Notes: a model not told the origin generated them from the sequence alone. DNA of 64,000 nt from Hippasteria phrygiana (GCA_037893225.1 JAZGUH010000406.1:248001-312000), one strand, 5' to 3'; positions 1 to 11,320 are shown, counted from the stretch's first letter. A program made the numbers and translations.

Positions 1-1706
1 TTCTGGTGCATTCTGCACTGGTGCATAGGCTACTGGTGCATAAAGCCAATGACCCATAACATGTACAGAGTGAATTATTGGGGGGGGGGGGGGAGTACTG
101 CCAAAGCTATCCCCTCCCCAAAAAAATATTGGGGAAGACGTGTCGCCCCATCTCCCTGGAATCGACGCCCATACCCAGGCTCATAAACCCTCAAGCTTGC
201 ATTTAAATCAGAGTTTTTAGAAATAAGCATGGTTCTAAAGCGATATGTGTTGAATATGATAAAACAAACTCGCACAAGAACAGATATATAGAAATATAGG
301 ACTCAATAAAAAAATGGTTGTTTCTGAACTATGAAATTTGAATAAATCTGCCTTAAATGTTTGTGTAAATCTCTTCATTGTAATTGTGGGGACAATTAAT
401 CCATAAATCTTTTATCAAAGCAAATAATCCTGGTGTTTATGGTTTCAAACACTCGTATACTTAGCATAGCAATATTACATGAACAGTTGAACACCACTCT
501 ATTTTTGTTTACTTGCAGGTGATCTTGCACACATCCTCTTCAGACAGACCTCTGGCATGTGAATAGCTTTAGTAAGCTCTTCAAACCGAAGCCACACTGT
601 GTCACCAGTCAGTGACTTTATTGAAGTTTACAAAGCATACACCACGGACACCTAGGACAGTCACCTGTAGTCTGAGGAAGAGACCCGCCTCCCAGGTGGA
701 AGTTCAGAATTTGACTTTGACAGCAGTGCAGATGACCAACCACAATGTTTGTGTCAGAGGTGTGTATACTATTATTGGTGTTTCTATAATATATGTTTTC
801 CATAATTTTTATCCATACAAGCCTGCACTTTTTGCAAGTTCCGAGTTATGATATTTTTTTTTTTAATACATTTTTCAATGTTATTCACAAAAACACTTGT
901 TAAAGTGTTTTTGCATATTATTAATCAGATATTTCTTAATGTTTTTAATGTTCATATAAGCCTGTTAATCAAGTATCATTAAAATTGACTTCACACTATT
1001 TTTTACTTTACATAATCACTCTTGGAGACAGAAGGCATTAAGGAATGTGTCCTTGCAAAATCTTATACATGTCACTATGTAACGGACACCAAAAATGTCA
1101 CACTTTTGTACCCCAATTTTATGGAATGACCCAAATATTTCTTAAGAAAATCTAAAACTTAAAGGTTGTGCCAAGTGTTTGTACAAGTATTTTGACCCCC
1201 ATATAATTATTGTTCTCACCAGAATAACACAAACGCAGCCAATTTTAAATGTGTCCTTTCTAATTCATTATTTGATTTAAAATGCATTTTATTGTCCCAT
1301 TGTACAATCAAGGCCATAGTGTCCCTTGAACAAAACACTTCACACCAACTAAAAGTACCGTTGTTCTCTGATTTGTTCCTTTTTCTTTGACACAGGCTAA
1401 CGTTTTTTAAGTGTCGGATTTTGGGAGGACAACAATTTTCTTGCCACCCAAGAAATGAATAAAAGCCACCCCGAGGAAGAGCTGTACAAAACTCGCTGGT
1501 GTAGTGTGTATCCTCGTGCTTCATTGTCAGCCGAAGCAACCCTGGCCTTGGCAAACATCCACAATGTCATTGGCAGCTTCAGACAAAATAACATGGTATG
1601 TGATTCATAATTTACTAGCAACCAGAAATATTTTTAAGGCTTTTGAAAAAGATTGGCCAAATAATGCTTCTTCATACACTGTAATATGCTGGGTCAATTT
1701 GCCACA
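1..1706. other. Host intergenic/intronic DNA, no gene seen
   Basis: AT-rich sequence with only short reading frames and no domain I recognise. A run of about 14 G lies near 80-93 and there are long T and A tracts near 848-865. Nothing here supports a gene, although intron sequence is possible. Confidence 0.6.
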
Positions 1707-1710
1707 GTAC

Positions 1711-2061
1711 TGTAGCGCCGGTGCCGGTCGGTTGGCGGAGGGCGCTAGCACGGCACCACTAGCGGAACCGTTGCGGTGGAGCCCCAGCTGACCGGCCGGT
1801 AGAGGGCACCAGCACGGTCCCACAGCGGAGCTGTTGCAACGGAGCCCCTGCTGGTCGGCTGGGGAGGCCCGTTGCGTGCGGCGCACGCGCAGTGACCCGT
1901 TTCCCTAGTAACAAGCATTGTGCGATCCTCCACCATTTTGTGTGAGGCCTTGTGTATTTTGCTACCCGAATAAACGGCCTAGAGCCCTTCAGAACTTGAG
2001 CAAAGTGTGCCGGAGTGTTCTTTCAGGGTGTACGAGAGTCCCGCGCACGGTCGACGCTACA
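1711..2061 (+). repeat. 5' LTR of gypsy element A
   Basis: Begins TGTAGCGCC and ends GACGCTACA, forming a short TGTAGC/GCTACA inverted repeat at its ends. It contains an AATAAA-type signal (ccgAATAAAcgg near 1968) and matches 6256-6606 over its full length. The promoter for element RNA is expected here, but no clear TATA box is visible. Confidence 0.93.
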
Positions 2062-2062
2062 T

Positions 2063-2080
2063 TGGTGGCAGCGGTGGGAT
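2063..2080 (+). promoter_or_regulatory. Primer binding site (tRNA-Leu type)
   Basis: TGGTGGCAGCGGTGGGAT begins one base after the LTR. It is complementary to a 3' end reading ATCCCACCGCTGCCACCA. From memory of eukaryotic tRNAs this fits tRNA-Leu; comparison with the host tRNA set would confirm it. Reverse transcription of minus strand would start here. Confidence 0.75.
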
Positions 2081-2082
2081 GC

Positions 2083-3436
2083 GTACCCCATCCCCCGAAT
2101 CGAGGACAACTTGGACGCCCTGGACGGGGCGAAGTGGTTCAGCACACTCGACCTAGCCAGCGGATACTGGCAGGTCGGCCTGGACAAGGGGGACCGAGAG
2201 AAGACGGCCTTCGGCATGCAGAACGGCTTGTACCAATTTACAGTAATGCCATTCGGGCTCTGCAACGCTCCAGCGACATTCGAACGGCTAATGGAGCGGG
2301 TGCTGAGGGGACTTCAGTGGCAGATAGCGGTGGTCTATCTGGACGACGTGATCGTGTGGGGGTCCGACTTCGAGGAACACTATCAGAGGCTGGCCACCGT
2401 GTTGGGCCGGTTCCGGGCCACGGGGTTGAAGCTGAAACCAAAAAAATGCGATCTGTTCAAGACAGAAGTGTCCTTCCTGGGCCACAAGGTTTCAGCCGAA
2501 GGGGTGAGCACAGACCCCGAAAAAGTCACCGTCATCAGGAAGTGGCCACAGCCGGCGAACCTGACCCAAGTCCGGAGCTTCCTGGGCCTCGCGTCGTACT
2601 ACCGACGTTTCATCGCAGACTTCGCCGAGATCGCTCGTCCCCTCCACGCCCTTACCAACAAGAGTCAGAAGACCTTTGCCTGGTCCAGCTCCTGTCAGTC
2701 GGCCTTTGAGCACCTCAAGGACGCGCTGGCTACGACGCCGGTGTTACGGTACCCGAACACGGAGCGTCGCTACATCCTGGACACGGACGCCAGCCACTGC
2801 ACCATTGGAGCGGTGTTGTCACAGGAAGGGGATGATGGGGAAAGGGTGATTGCCTACGGCAGCCGCGCCTTGTCCAAGGCCGAGCGCAACTACTGCACCA
2901 CACGGAGAGAGTTGCTGGCCGCGGTCCACTTCATCCATTATTTCAAACATTACCTCCTGGGCAAACGTTTCCTGCTCAGAACGGACCACGGCTCCTTACG
3001 GTGGCTATTCAACTTCCGCGAACCCGAAGGACAGGTGGCCAGATGGATCCAAAGGCTGGGGTGTTACGAATTTGACATCGAGCACCGAGCGGGCAAGAAA
3101 CACATCAACGCCGACGCCGTCTCCAGGATCCCGTGTGGCCAGTGCGGACGGTCAAGAGAGCAGGGCCAGGAATGCTACACCGGGGAGGGCCAGAGTAGTA
3201 CCGGGGAGGCACAAGTGGACGGACTGGTGGGAGCTGTCAGCGAGTCCGGACGGAAACGGGCCACTGCCTCAGAACAACTCCTGGAGACATGGGACCCCGA
3301 GGAACTGGCGCGGGAGCAACGCAGCGACCCCGAACTGGGCAAGCTCATGCAGTGGCTGGAGGAGGCGGTCCCCCGACCCGGCTGGACGGATGTCTCGGCG
3401 CTGGACGAGGGTACCAAGTTCTGGTGGGCCAAGTGA
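2083..3436 (+). pseudogene. pol: Gypsy A pol: reverse transcriptase-RNase H, 5'-deleted, ends at in-frame TGA
   Basis: The frame enters from the LTR with no start of its own and joins RT at the PRIEDNLDAL region. The fingers motif normally upstream (KKDG...DYRKLN) is absent together with gag and protease. Present are STLDLASGYWQV, the FGLCNAPATFERLM motif, the catalytic YLDDVIVW box, a thumb/connection segment (FLGLASYYRRFI), and RNase H with the TDAS and ADAVSR motifs. The product would copy element RNA to DNA and degrade the template RNA. The frame stops at TGA 3434-3436, just before the integrase zinc finger. The same frame is open on both sides, so this looks like one nonsense change rather than a gene boundary. 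Confidence 0.88.
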
Positions 3437-4942
3437 CAAAGGCTACGGCTGGCCCGTGGGGTCCTACAGCTAAGATGGGAACAGCCCGGCGGGGGACCCC
3501 CGACGTGGAAGGTCGTGGTCCCAAAGGGGAAGGTGGAGGACGTCATGAGGTTGGTCCATGACAACAGAACCTCGGGCCACTTGGGGGTCGCCCGGACGGT
3601 CGCACGACTGAAGCAGGCCTCCGTGTACTGGAGAGGGATGCAACGCCAGGCGGAAGAGTGGTGTCGGAAGTGCCACAAGTGTGGCTCGAAGAAGTCGCCT
3701 CCCAGACCCCGGAAGGCCCCACTCCAACAATACTTAGTAGGGGCCCCGATGGAGCGCCTGGCAATTGACCTGACGGGCAGACTTCCGAAGACGAGGGCCG
3801 GGAACACGGGCATCATGGTGGTCGCTGACTACTTCACGAAGTGGGTGGAGGCCTTTCCCATCCCCGACAAAACGTCAGAAACCGTCGCCAGGGTCCTCGT
3901 CGAACAGGTTGTCACGCGGTTCGGCACCCCCCTAGAAATCCATACGGATCAGGGGAGGGAGTTCGAAGCCGGACTGTTCCAGGGAGTCTGTAGGCTGCTC
4001 GGCATTCAAAAGACCCGTACTACGCCGTTCCACCCCCAGTCAGACGGGATGGTGGAGCGGTTTAACCGCACGGTCAAGACGATGCTGAGCCTGTTCGTCG
4101 ACGAGAACCAGGACGACTGGGACGAACACCTGCCGTATGTCATGAAGACGTACCGTTCCTCTCAACACGACAGCACCAAACTCACGCCGAACCTGCTCAT
4201 GCTCGGCCGGGAAGTCAGGCTCCCCCTGGACCTCGTGGTGGGGCTCCCGGAAGAGCGATCGGCACGCGTGGTAGTACCCGACTACGTGGATGGGCTGAGG
4301 AGGAAGATGGAGCGTGCCCACGAGTTCGCCCGGCGTCACCTACAGAGCAGCCAGACCTACCAGAAACGACAGTACGACCGTCGGGCCGAAGGGGCTGGGT
4401 ATGAGCTAGGCCAACCGGTGTGGCTGTACACCCCCGCCAAGAAAGTGGGTCGCACGCCCAAGCTGCAGTGTTGGTGGGACGGACCGTTCGTGGTGACGAA
4501 GAGAATGGACGACGTCACTTACCGGGTCCAGAAGTCCCCTCGGGCTAAAGCCAAGGTGATCCATTACAACCGGCTGAAACCATACCTGGGCGACGCCGAT
4601 GTGGGCTGGTGGGAGCGTACCACTCGGGGATCTCGGGCGGAAGAAGGCAGTACCACCACGGAGGGACCGCCGGGGACACCGGACCGATCGGGGGTCCCAT
4701 TAGCGGACCCGGCGAACGAAGCTGCCCCGGACGACCAGGCGAACAGCGGGGAAGGTCAAGACCCCGGGATGGCCCCGACTCCCTACGGGGAGGGGACACC
4801 ACCACCGGCCGAGACGACGGCGACGGCGAGGCGGCGGGGGAAGGCGAGCCGGCACCTCCTACGCCATCGGAACCGGCTACCGGCAGAGTCACTAGGGCCG
4901 GACGGAGAATTATCCGTCCCAGTCGATATTGCCTCCACCTAA
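3437..4942 (+). pseudogene. pol: Gypsy A pol: integrase
   Basis: This is the same frame as RT-RNase H after the TGA stop; the first ATG lies at 3545 (the reading frame opens again at 3437). It carries an H2C2 zinc finger (H...H...CRKCHKC), an rve core with LAIDLTG (first Asp), HTDQGREF (second Asp) and SDGMVERFNRT (Glu), and a C-terminal GPY/F-type segment (WWDGPFVV...YNRLKPY). Family role: inserts element cDNA into the host chromosome. A low-complexity Gly/Pro/Thr tail of about 120 residues follows and ends at TAA 4940-4942. The core triad is intact, but expression would need readthrough or the ancestral continuous frame. Confidence 0.88.
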
Positions 4943-4950
4943 CTGACCTT

Positions 4951-4970
4951 CCTTCTTTTCCCCCCTGCAG
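4951..4970 (+). promoter_or_regulatory. Candidate 3' splice acceptor before ORF3
   Basis: A 20-base pyrimidine tract ends in CAG at 4968-4970, one base before the ATG of ORF3. This is the arrangement expected of a spliced subgenomic mRNA, as used for env in retroviruses. No donor was assigned, and the inference rests on the acceptor alone. Confidence 0.45.
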
Positions 4971-4971
4971 G

Positions 4972-5700
4972 ATGGATCAGGTGAGATGTCCCCACTGCGA
5001 CAGGACGTTCAGCCAGCGCCATAATCTCCGGAGGCACCTCCGGACGGCGTGCAGGGTACTCCACCCCGAATGTCCCTACGCTTGTGCCCGGGGGTGCGGA
5101 AGGACCTTCTATAGGAGGGACGTCCGGGAGCGACATCACCACTATTGTGCGGGGAGTTTTGTGGGATCGGTGGGTGCGGAGGTCGACGAACTCGACGTCC
5201 ACGCCAGCGACGAGGAGATGGACGCCGCTCCACCCCCTCCGCCGCCGACGTCCCACCGGGGGGGCCGTAACCACCCGGAACAGCCCCCCCACGCTACCAC
5301 ACCACGCGCGGGGCGGTCGCCCTCACCGCCACGCCTCACTCGGCAAGGGAGTCACCAGGTCCCGGAGTCTCCCAGCCGGTCGGGGGACCGCGGCCCCTCG
5401 GAACGCTTCTCCCGACCACCCCATTCGGAACATTCCTCGGAGGGACGACCATCTGGGTCGGGGAGCCGTGTCCGTGCGGAACGCTCCCCGGCGGGGCCCC
5501 CCCCACGAGGCCGTTGGAACCGGCGCCGGGGCGGGAGGGGTCGACCGGTCCGAGCGGAGGGCGGGGTGCCGATGAGACCCTCTGCGCCCCCCGATGCCCC
5601 CTTGCCACAGTGGGACGGACGCCCTCTTCTTCTTCCGGCCGGTAGCGTGCACTTCCCGGACGGGAGACGACTCCAGCTGAGCAGAGCCGCCTCCAGCTGA
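4972..5700 (+). pseudogene. Gypsy A ORF3: C2HC zinc-finger protein, frameshifted
   Basis: Starts at ATG 4972, 30 bases after the pol stop, in a different frame from pol. Residues 6-27 form C-x2-C-x12-H-x4-C and residues 38-59 form C-x3-C-x12-H-x3-C, two C2HC-type fingers. An acidic stretch, a Pro run and a long Arg/Pro/Ser/Gly-rich region follow. It sits in the position of env, but has no signal peptide or transmembrane segment, so nucleic-acid binding is more likely than membrane fusion. The frame ends at TGA 5698-5700, inside a 20-bp tandem duplication. Function is unknown; a retained gag-like nucleocapsid or a captured host zinc finger are both possible. Confidence 0.65.
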
Positions 5701-5710
5701 GCAGAGCCGC
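5671..5710 (+). repeat. Exact 20-bp tandem duplication inside ORF3
   Basis: CTCCAGCTGAGCAGAGCCGC occurs twice in a row. Twenty is not a multiple of three, so the second copy shifts the frame and exposes the TGA at 5698. The downstream open frame (to 6122) differs by exactly this shift. Confidence 0.9.
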
Positions 5711-6122
5711 GGCCGTCCGGACGCCTAGCATCACACGGGACTCCGCCACCCACATGGAAACGGCCCTCTGCGAACACCTCAGGGAGGAGTGGCGGTTAGA
5801 GCACACGCCCCACGGGGTGGATGCCCGTGGCCACCGGCTGGGGCGGACACGAGTGATCCATACCTACGAGGCCCCCGTCCACCTACTCCAGACGTACCAG
5901 GGGCAGCAGTATGGCCAATACTTCGTAGATCCCTCCGTGTCCGCCCAGCCCTCTCTGGGGGGGACTGCTACCACCCGGAGCGCCGCCACCCCCGCGCTAC
6001 CCCAACAACGTACCACGTCGCTTCTGGGAGGAACTGTTCCGGCAGACGGAAGTCCAACGGCAGCCTCCACCTACCAGCTGAACTGGATGTTGTTTTCCCT
6101 TCCCCCCTGGACTTTTGTGTAA
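5711..6122 (+). pseudogene. Gypsy A ORF3, separated 3' part
   Basis: This frame is open from the duplication to TAA 6120-6122 and contains an internal ATG at 5754. The first half is charged (HLREEWRLEH), the second Gln/Ser/Thr/Pro-rich. It is in register with the first part of ORF3 if one copy of the 20-bp duplication is discounted. I recognise no domain in it. Confidence 0.5.
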
Positions 6123-6244
6123 CCCCCCTTTTTTTGTTTGTGTGTGTGTTTTGGTGGTCACTGCGGGCGCCGTCCGGCTCGGGCCTTCCTGGGCGTCCGG
6201 TCATCGGTGCTGGTTGTCTTGTTCGGGGACGAACAAAGGTCTTC

Positions 6245-6255
6245 GCGGGGGGCAA
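6245..6255 (+). promoter_or_regulatory. Polypurine tract of gypsy A
   Basis: CGGGGGGCAA lies directly before the 3' LTR, where plus-strand synthesis is primed in LTR retroelements. It is short and not purely purine, so the exact primer is uncertain. Confidence 0.45.
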
Positions 6256-6606
6256 TGTAGCGCCGGTGCCGGTCGGTTGGCGGAGGGCGCTAGCACGGCA
6301 CCACTAGCGGAACCGTTGCGGTGGAGCCCCAGCTGACCGGCCGGTAGAGGGCACCAGCACGGTCCCACAGCGGAGCTGTTGCAACGGAGCCCCTGCTGGT
6401 CGGCTGGGGAGGCCCGTTGCGTGCGGCGCACGCGCAGTGACCCGTTTCCCTAGTAACAAGCATTGTGCGATCCTCCACCATTTTGTGTGAGGCCTTGTGT
6501 ATTTTGCTACCCGAATAAACGGCCTAGAGCCCTTCAGAACTTGAGCAAAGTGTGCCGGAGTGTTCTTTCAGGGTGTACGAGAGTCCCGCGCACGGTCGAC
6601 GCTACA
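6256..6606 (+). repeat. 3' LTR of gypsy element A
   Basis: Reads the same as 1711-2061 over 351 bases, including the AATAAA-type signal. It is followed directly by GTAC, the right copy of the target duplication. Confidence 0.93.
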
Positions 6607-6610
6607 GTAC

Positions 6611-7247
6611 TTACATGTATGTAATCAACTGTAATATATTGCACTGACCACAGTTTGCTATGTATACGCGATGTGTCCAAACATGGCGAATGAAGTTTGT
6701 ACCTGGTGAACCGATACAAAGAAACACGAAATCGGAGGACCAACCAGCGCACCTTTTTTTCAACTGCTTTAATTGTAAACCATTGGAAATGCAAAATAAC
6801 GGCATCTTTTATGACTCAAGAGATGTCTAGTCTGCTACGAAGCAATGACCATTTTTCTCAGCTTTCTTGTGATCAAAAGTGAGACCTCAAAATAGCCCGT
6901 TAAAATTATATGGCAAATATGGCAGACTCGTTCATACATAACTAGGGCTCTCCTGAATATAGCGAATATTCGATTGTAATATTCGAATATCTTTTGCCAG
7001 TTCGAATATAAAAATACACATGCACGTACAGATACAACCTTGATGCTATTTTAATAGACAAGTTATGACACTTAGCAGTGTCAAATGCCATATTTTTGTC
7101 GACTATCTTTTTGTGGACCAAGGTTTATTGTTCCCCCATAAAACCCATGGCACAATATAAAAGTATTACTGCAAAAACGCAGGCTGGAGTTTGGTTTCTT
7201 ATCAGAATGCAAGTTGCATGCAAAATATGTCGATCCGGTGCAGGGAT
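6611..7247. other. No gene seen
   Basis: AT-rich DNA with short frames only. A small AATATTCGA-rich palindromic patch lies near 6957-7010. Confidence 0.5.
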
Positions 7248-7435
7248 GTAGTCGAGTCCATCACAAGTCCCTGCAAGTCCATCACAAGCCCTGCAATCCT
7301 AATCCCAATCACAAGCTATTTAAATGAGCTTTGACAAAGGCATTCCTTTGTCATTGTTTATCCAGTTACTTGTGACCGGCTTTATGAAAGGACTTCTGAC
7401 TGGACTTGCGAAAGGACTTGCAGGGACTCGACTAC
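7248..7435 (+). mobile_element. MITE family 1, copy 1
   Basis: Bounded by an inverted repeat GTAGTCGAGTCC / GGACTCGACTAC. A related, somewhat diverged copy lies at 18171-18335, sharing the AATCACAAGCTATT, GAGCTTTG and ATCCAGTTACTTG blocks. It has no coding capacity, so it is a non-autonomous DNA transposon. Superfamily not assigned. Confidence 0.65.
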
Positions 7436-8580
7436 AACTGATTGGGCGGTTCATAATATTGATCGGCACACGTAAAACACTGGTGTGCTTTGCGTGCAAC
7501 TTTTCACCGATGCGGCATGCAGTTGCATCAGATATAGAGAACTTGACGTGTATGTCATAAATGTAAATGATGTCTAGTTGCTTAATTTGTTCAGCTTACA
7601 ATTTTTTTTTCGGTATACATGTACAATTTGTACAAATTAACAGCACATGGGCAAAAACTAAGTTGCATCTTTAAACAGTTTTAACTACAATGCAGGCTGT
7701 GTTGCAGTTACATTACTTTACAAACAGTGATGTAGTTTTGATTGTGATAAAAATGTGTGACAACTTAATTGATTTACATTATACGGTGAAATTGTTTTTA
7801 GATAATTGCTTATTCTCATAATGGGTGGATCTAAAAAAGAATTTACTAGGACAAAACTCATCAACTTTTCAGGTTACGCGTGCAGTGCTCTCATTATTAT
7901 TGTGTTACCCTAGGTGCAGATGTGTCGTACAATTAAACAGGAGGCAGCAGGAAAGAAGACGGGGGCATCACCTGGGCCGAAGCCCTGTGGTGAGCCCACT
8001 TTGTTGCAGCACCTGAATGTGGAAACATCCTCATCGGATAAAACATCTTCATTTTGTTCTTACAGCTTGGATTTTTTTCTTCGGATATTTGTTTGTGTTG
8101 ATTCTCCTCGTCCTAAGATGCCTTAAAGCCAATTGATCAGCCCAAAGGGAAAGATGCCTAATAGGAAACCGCGCGGGAGACCTCGTTTGCATGCTACCCA
8201 GTCAGGAGTGCGTTGACGTCGGTCACGGCTGGACGATGTACCGACTGGTAATAGGACACCAGCAGCCGGCTTGGGACCCAGCGGAGCAACCCCGCGGATC
8301 GACCAAGCTCACGGACCGAGTGGGGAAAGTGGACATTTAAGTTGCTCTTTAAAGTGGAGAGAACTTTCACTTGAGTGGCTGAAATCCAATTATCTGTGGT
8401 TTGTAGCCACCCTGTTGTCGGCGACTGCCGGACCACCCTTTGGGACTGTATGTGGAGTGTGATGAGAGACCTCTTGGGGCTTTGAGAGCTACATGTGTAC
8501 TATTTTCCTTCACTGTGGCTTTATAGTTGCATTGACTTTCCAGAGAACGGTTTGACTAATATGTATTGTATAGCTTTGTA
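7436..8580. other. No clear gene; possible retroelement leader
   Basis: Short frames only. The stretch 7914-8126 has an open frame of about 70 residues with Lys/Pro-rich composition. The stretch 8160-8460 is GC-richer than its flanks and leads into the gag-like gene that follows, so it may be untranslated leader of that element. I see no LTR pair. Confidence 0.3.
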
Positions 8581-8589
8581 CAGAATATA

Positions 8590-9572
8590 ATTATTACATT
8601 TGTAGAGATTGACGAAATGAGGAAGCAATTAGAACAGTTAAAGGCTAGGGTCGAGCAGGCACCAACCTTTTTGTTAATGCCGAGTAAGACGAAACTTCCA
8701 TCCTTTTCCAGCCTTTCTGATATTAAACAAGAGGACTACTGGATCTGTGATATGAAATCAGCTCTTGAGTCAAGACCTTTGTCCAAGAGGGAGAAGATGG
8801 ATTTTTTTGTTCTAACATCAGTTGCCCAGCAAAGGAAGAAATCAAGTATAGCGAAAATAAGTCTATCGATGATGTCTTTGAGTTGCTTCATGAAGTTTTG
8901 GGGGATCAAGGTTCAGTAGTTCAACTCCAGCGTACTTTTTTGAGCGTAAACAGAAGAATGGAGAGAACTTACGTGATTATTCGCATGCTTTATTAGACCT
9001 GTTGGAAAGAGCAAGGAGGAAGTTCCCAAGTCGTATGTTCAATAGAGAGCGACTCATATGTGACCAATTCGCAGTAGTCCATGATACCTTGCTTCATAAA
9101 CATCTGAGAAAGTGTGTTAGAGAAGACCCAGAAATAACCTTTTTTCACTATGATCAGAGGCAATTCAGTGGGCGGAAGAGAGTGCTTCTCGATCTAAACC
9201 AAGAGTAGACTTGAATACAGCTGGGGCTGAAGTGGAATTTCAGACATTACTATATATCATACAATAACAATCACAGATTGAGTCGCAACAAAAACAAATC
9301 TATCAAATTTCACAAGATGTGCATGACATTACTATGGAGGTTTCTAAACCTTTCTGACCCCATGATAGATCTCGGAATTTAACGTGTACTTTTTTCATCA
9401 TGCTGGTCATACCAGAGAGAAGTGCTTTCAACTAAAACTCAAGGAAGCGGAGGAAATAGTAGCCAAGTTGAACACATCTACTGAGACTGTTCCCTCAGGG
9501 AAACTAGACACTCTCGACTTGCCGGGTCCCGTTGGACGAGACCGGAAGACTTATTGTTTACAATTTTTTTAA
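8590..9572 (+). pseudogene. Decayed gag-like gene
   Basis: Three frames follow one another with breaks near 8919, 8990 and 9210. The first has a coiled-coil start (EMRKQLEQLKARVEQ) and a KLPSFSSLSD...W block typical of retrotransposon capsid proteins. The second holds a helical capsid-like segment (ERARRKFPSRMF...CDQF). The third keeps a damaged zinc knuckle (HHAGHTREKCFQ), with Tyr where the first Cys is expected. Family role would be coating element RNA. No pol of the same element is visible downstream, so this is a fragment. Confidence 0.5.
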
Positions 9573-9694
9573 GCCAGTATGGGCATGCTTGAGGGTAATG
9601 TGCAACATTTGCAAACTCCCAAAACAGAGTGGAATGCTGCTGAATTGAAGTCTTTCTTGCCTGTTTCTGGGCACAGTCTCTAAAATATATTATA

Positions 9695-10156
9695 ATTTTA
9701 GGAAGCCTTCTATGATGAATGGAGCAACACTGGATTTCTTGCAGCACAAATAAAGAATGTGAACAGGGCTGAACTAGCCCTAAAGGGAAAAGAGCTACTA
9801 CCCTGCACAGAAATCAGCCAAGAGGGATGGAGCATGGAGGGCCAAGGCATCCAAGTGGGGATCACTTTGAGCAGTCGGGAGGACATCATAGAAAAGATGG
9901 CAACAACATACACACTGAGACATTATATATCATGGTTCAGAAGAGTTCGTCAGCTACTGAGATTATCAAGGATTTTCCATGTTTCAGGAACACACCCGTC
10001 TTGGTGAGTTACTGTAATAATGCTGGCATTAATATTACAATGTACTTCAAAGGCCGTTTTCCTCCCCAGTGGATATTAGCTGATGAGGAAGTGCAGTATT
10101 TGAGCCATATTTATGAGGCTTGGCCTATACAACATGTATGTGTAAATTTATCATGA
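9695..10156 (+). pseudogene. Unrecognised coding-like fragment with frameshift
   Basis: An open frame to 10007 carries an N-terminal region rich in charged residues. A second frame, open from 9827 to 10156, takes over near 9935 with a block reading EIIKDFPCFRNTPVLV and ends QYLSHIYEAWP. The switch suggests one indel. The composition is protein-like and similar segments occur in transposon-associated genes, but I cannot name the family. Confidence 0.3.
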
Positions 10157-11320
10157 CTATTGTTATGTCCTGCAGGTCAACGGAAAGTAGGTTGCATAAT
10201 GTTATAAATCTAACATTTTTATCTACTTGCCTAAGTGTATGTTATCTTTTGATAATTATTTAATTATAGAGCCACGTGATGAGACACGCTCCAAAGGCAT
10301 TACACTTCATTTTATCGAGGGCAGGAGATAGTATCCAATGCTAGCAGATAGTATCCTGCTAGTGTTGGAGTGATCAGGAGAGGCAGCAGTGGCCAGAATA
10401 GTGGTTTCAGAGCAACCACTTAGAGATCAGCTGGAGTGGCATCGACTACCCCTGCAACTTTGGAGGTGGGATCTCGAGAGGCTGTGGATTTCGCATCCAT
10501 AAAGTTGTGTCCCATTACTCCCCTTTGGCCACCAGCAGCACCCTTGCCTGCAACACATCCAGTACCTCTGTCAGGCAAACCTTAGGCGATATTCAAGATG
10601 GCATCCCAAGAGCCCCTCTGACAAATTAAAGCCGGAAGCGTTGCATCGTCAGTGCCACACATGACACCCGAACCAGATAACCCACGACCACACACACCGT
10701 GAAGAGAAATGCTACCGTGAAGGAGGTCATCACGAGCATCATCGTAGACAATGTCATCTGCCATGAGGAGCAGTCCAAAACCTACACCAAAGCAGTCCAG
10801 TTGGATCAGAACAACTTGCTGATCAACCTATGAACCACACACGGTATTCATTCATGTTTAAAAATAAAGGCGACTCATCTCATGCAAAGAGCAGAGGAAT
10901 TCGACTGGAGCAAGATAGAGTACTTTTAGTTGGAATTTTAAGGCATGCTTGGAGCCAGATGTCTTCGTTAAAAAGTTCATGGAATTGTGCAATTTGCTTG
11001 AAATTAGTGATGAGATGCTGAATGATGAATATTGCTTCACAGAAGAAAGCAGCAACCAGCCAAAGAGGAACATCTTTGATGACATCCCAGAAACACCAAT
11101 GGACAGCTTTGATCAATCAGACAGTCAGTCCCAGGATCAAGTTTGGATAATCAGGTTTGTGAAAAGTGTTTCTCTTTTCCCAGAAGAATTGAGAAGTGAA
11201 GATATTTGATTTTTAGTGAAGTTTTACAAATGTGCACAAACCGAGCTCAATTGTGTCATTAGCCTAACATACCAGTACTACGTGTTGTGTGAAGTTTTAC
11301 AAATAGGTACATGTAGTGTA
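10157..11320. other. No assigned gene; one possible short exon
   Basis: The region 10949-11209 keeps an acidic 86-residue frame with MEPDVFVKKFMELCNLLE at its start. It has no domain I know and no convincing splice sites were fixed. The rest shows short frames only. Confidence 0.3.

Larger units (their letters stand above)
1711..6606 (+). mobile_element. Ty3/gypsy LTR retrotransposon A, internally deleted
   Basis: The element has 351-bp LTRs (TGTAGC...GCTACA), a tRNA-type primer site, RT-RNase H-integrase in the Ty3/gypsy order and an extra downstream ORF. GTAC at 1707-1710 and 6607-6610 is the target duplication; a 5-bp AGTAC reading is also possible because the last LTR base is A. The two LTRs read base-for-base the same, which indicates a young insertion. 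The interior is GC-rich, unlike its AT-rich surroundings. Gag, protease and the first part of RT are missing: pol begins a few bases after the primer site. This copy therefore probably depended on proteins from a complete relative. Confidence 0.93.

Noticed and set aside
2850..3473. 207-aa forward frame and long reverse frames across gypsy A
   Set aside because: Shadows of the GC-rich pol frame, with no motifs of their own.
5009..5806. Long reverse-strand ORFs under ORF3
   Set aside because: GC-rich sequence seldom makes stops; the composition is Arg/Gly/Pro without domains.
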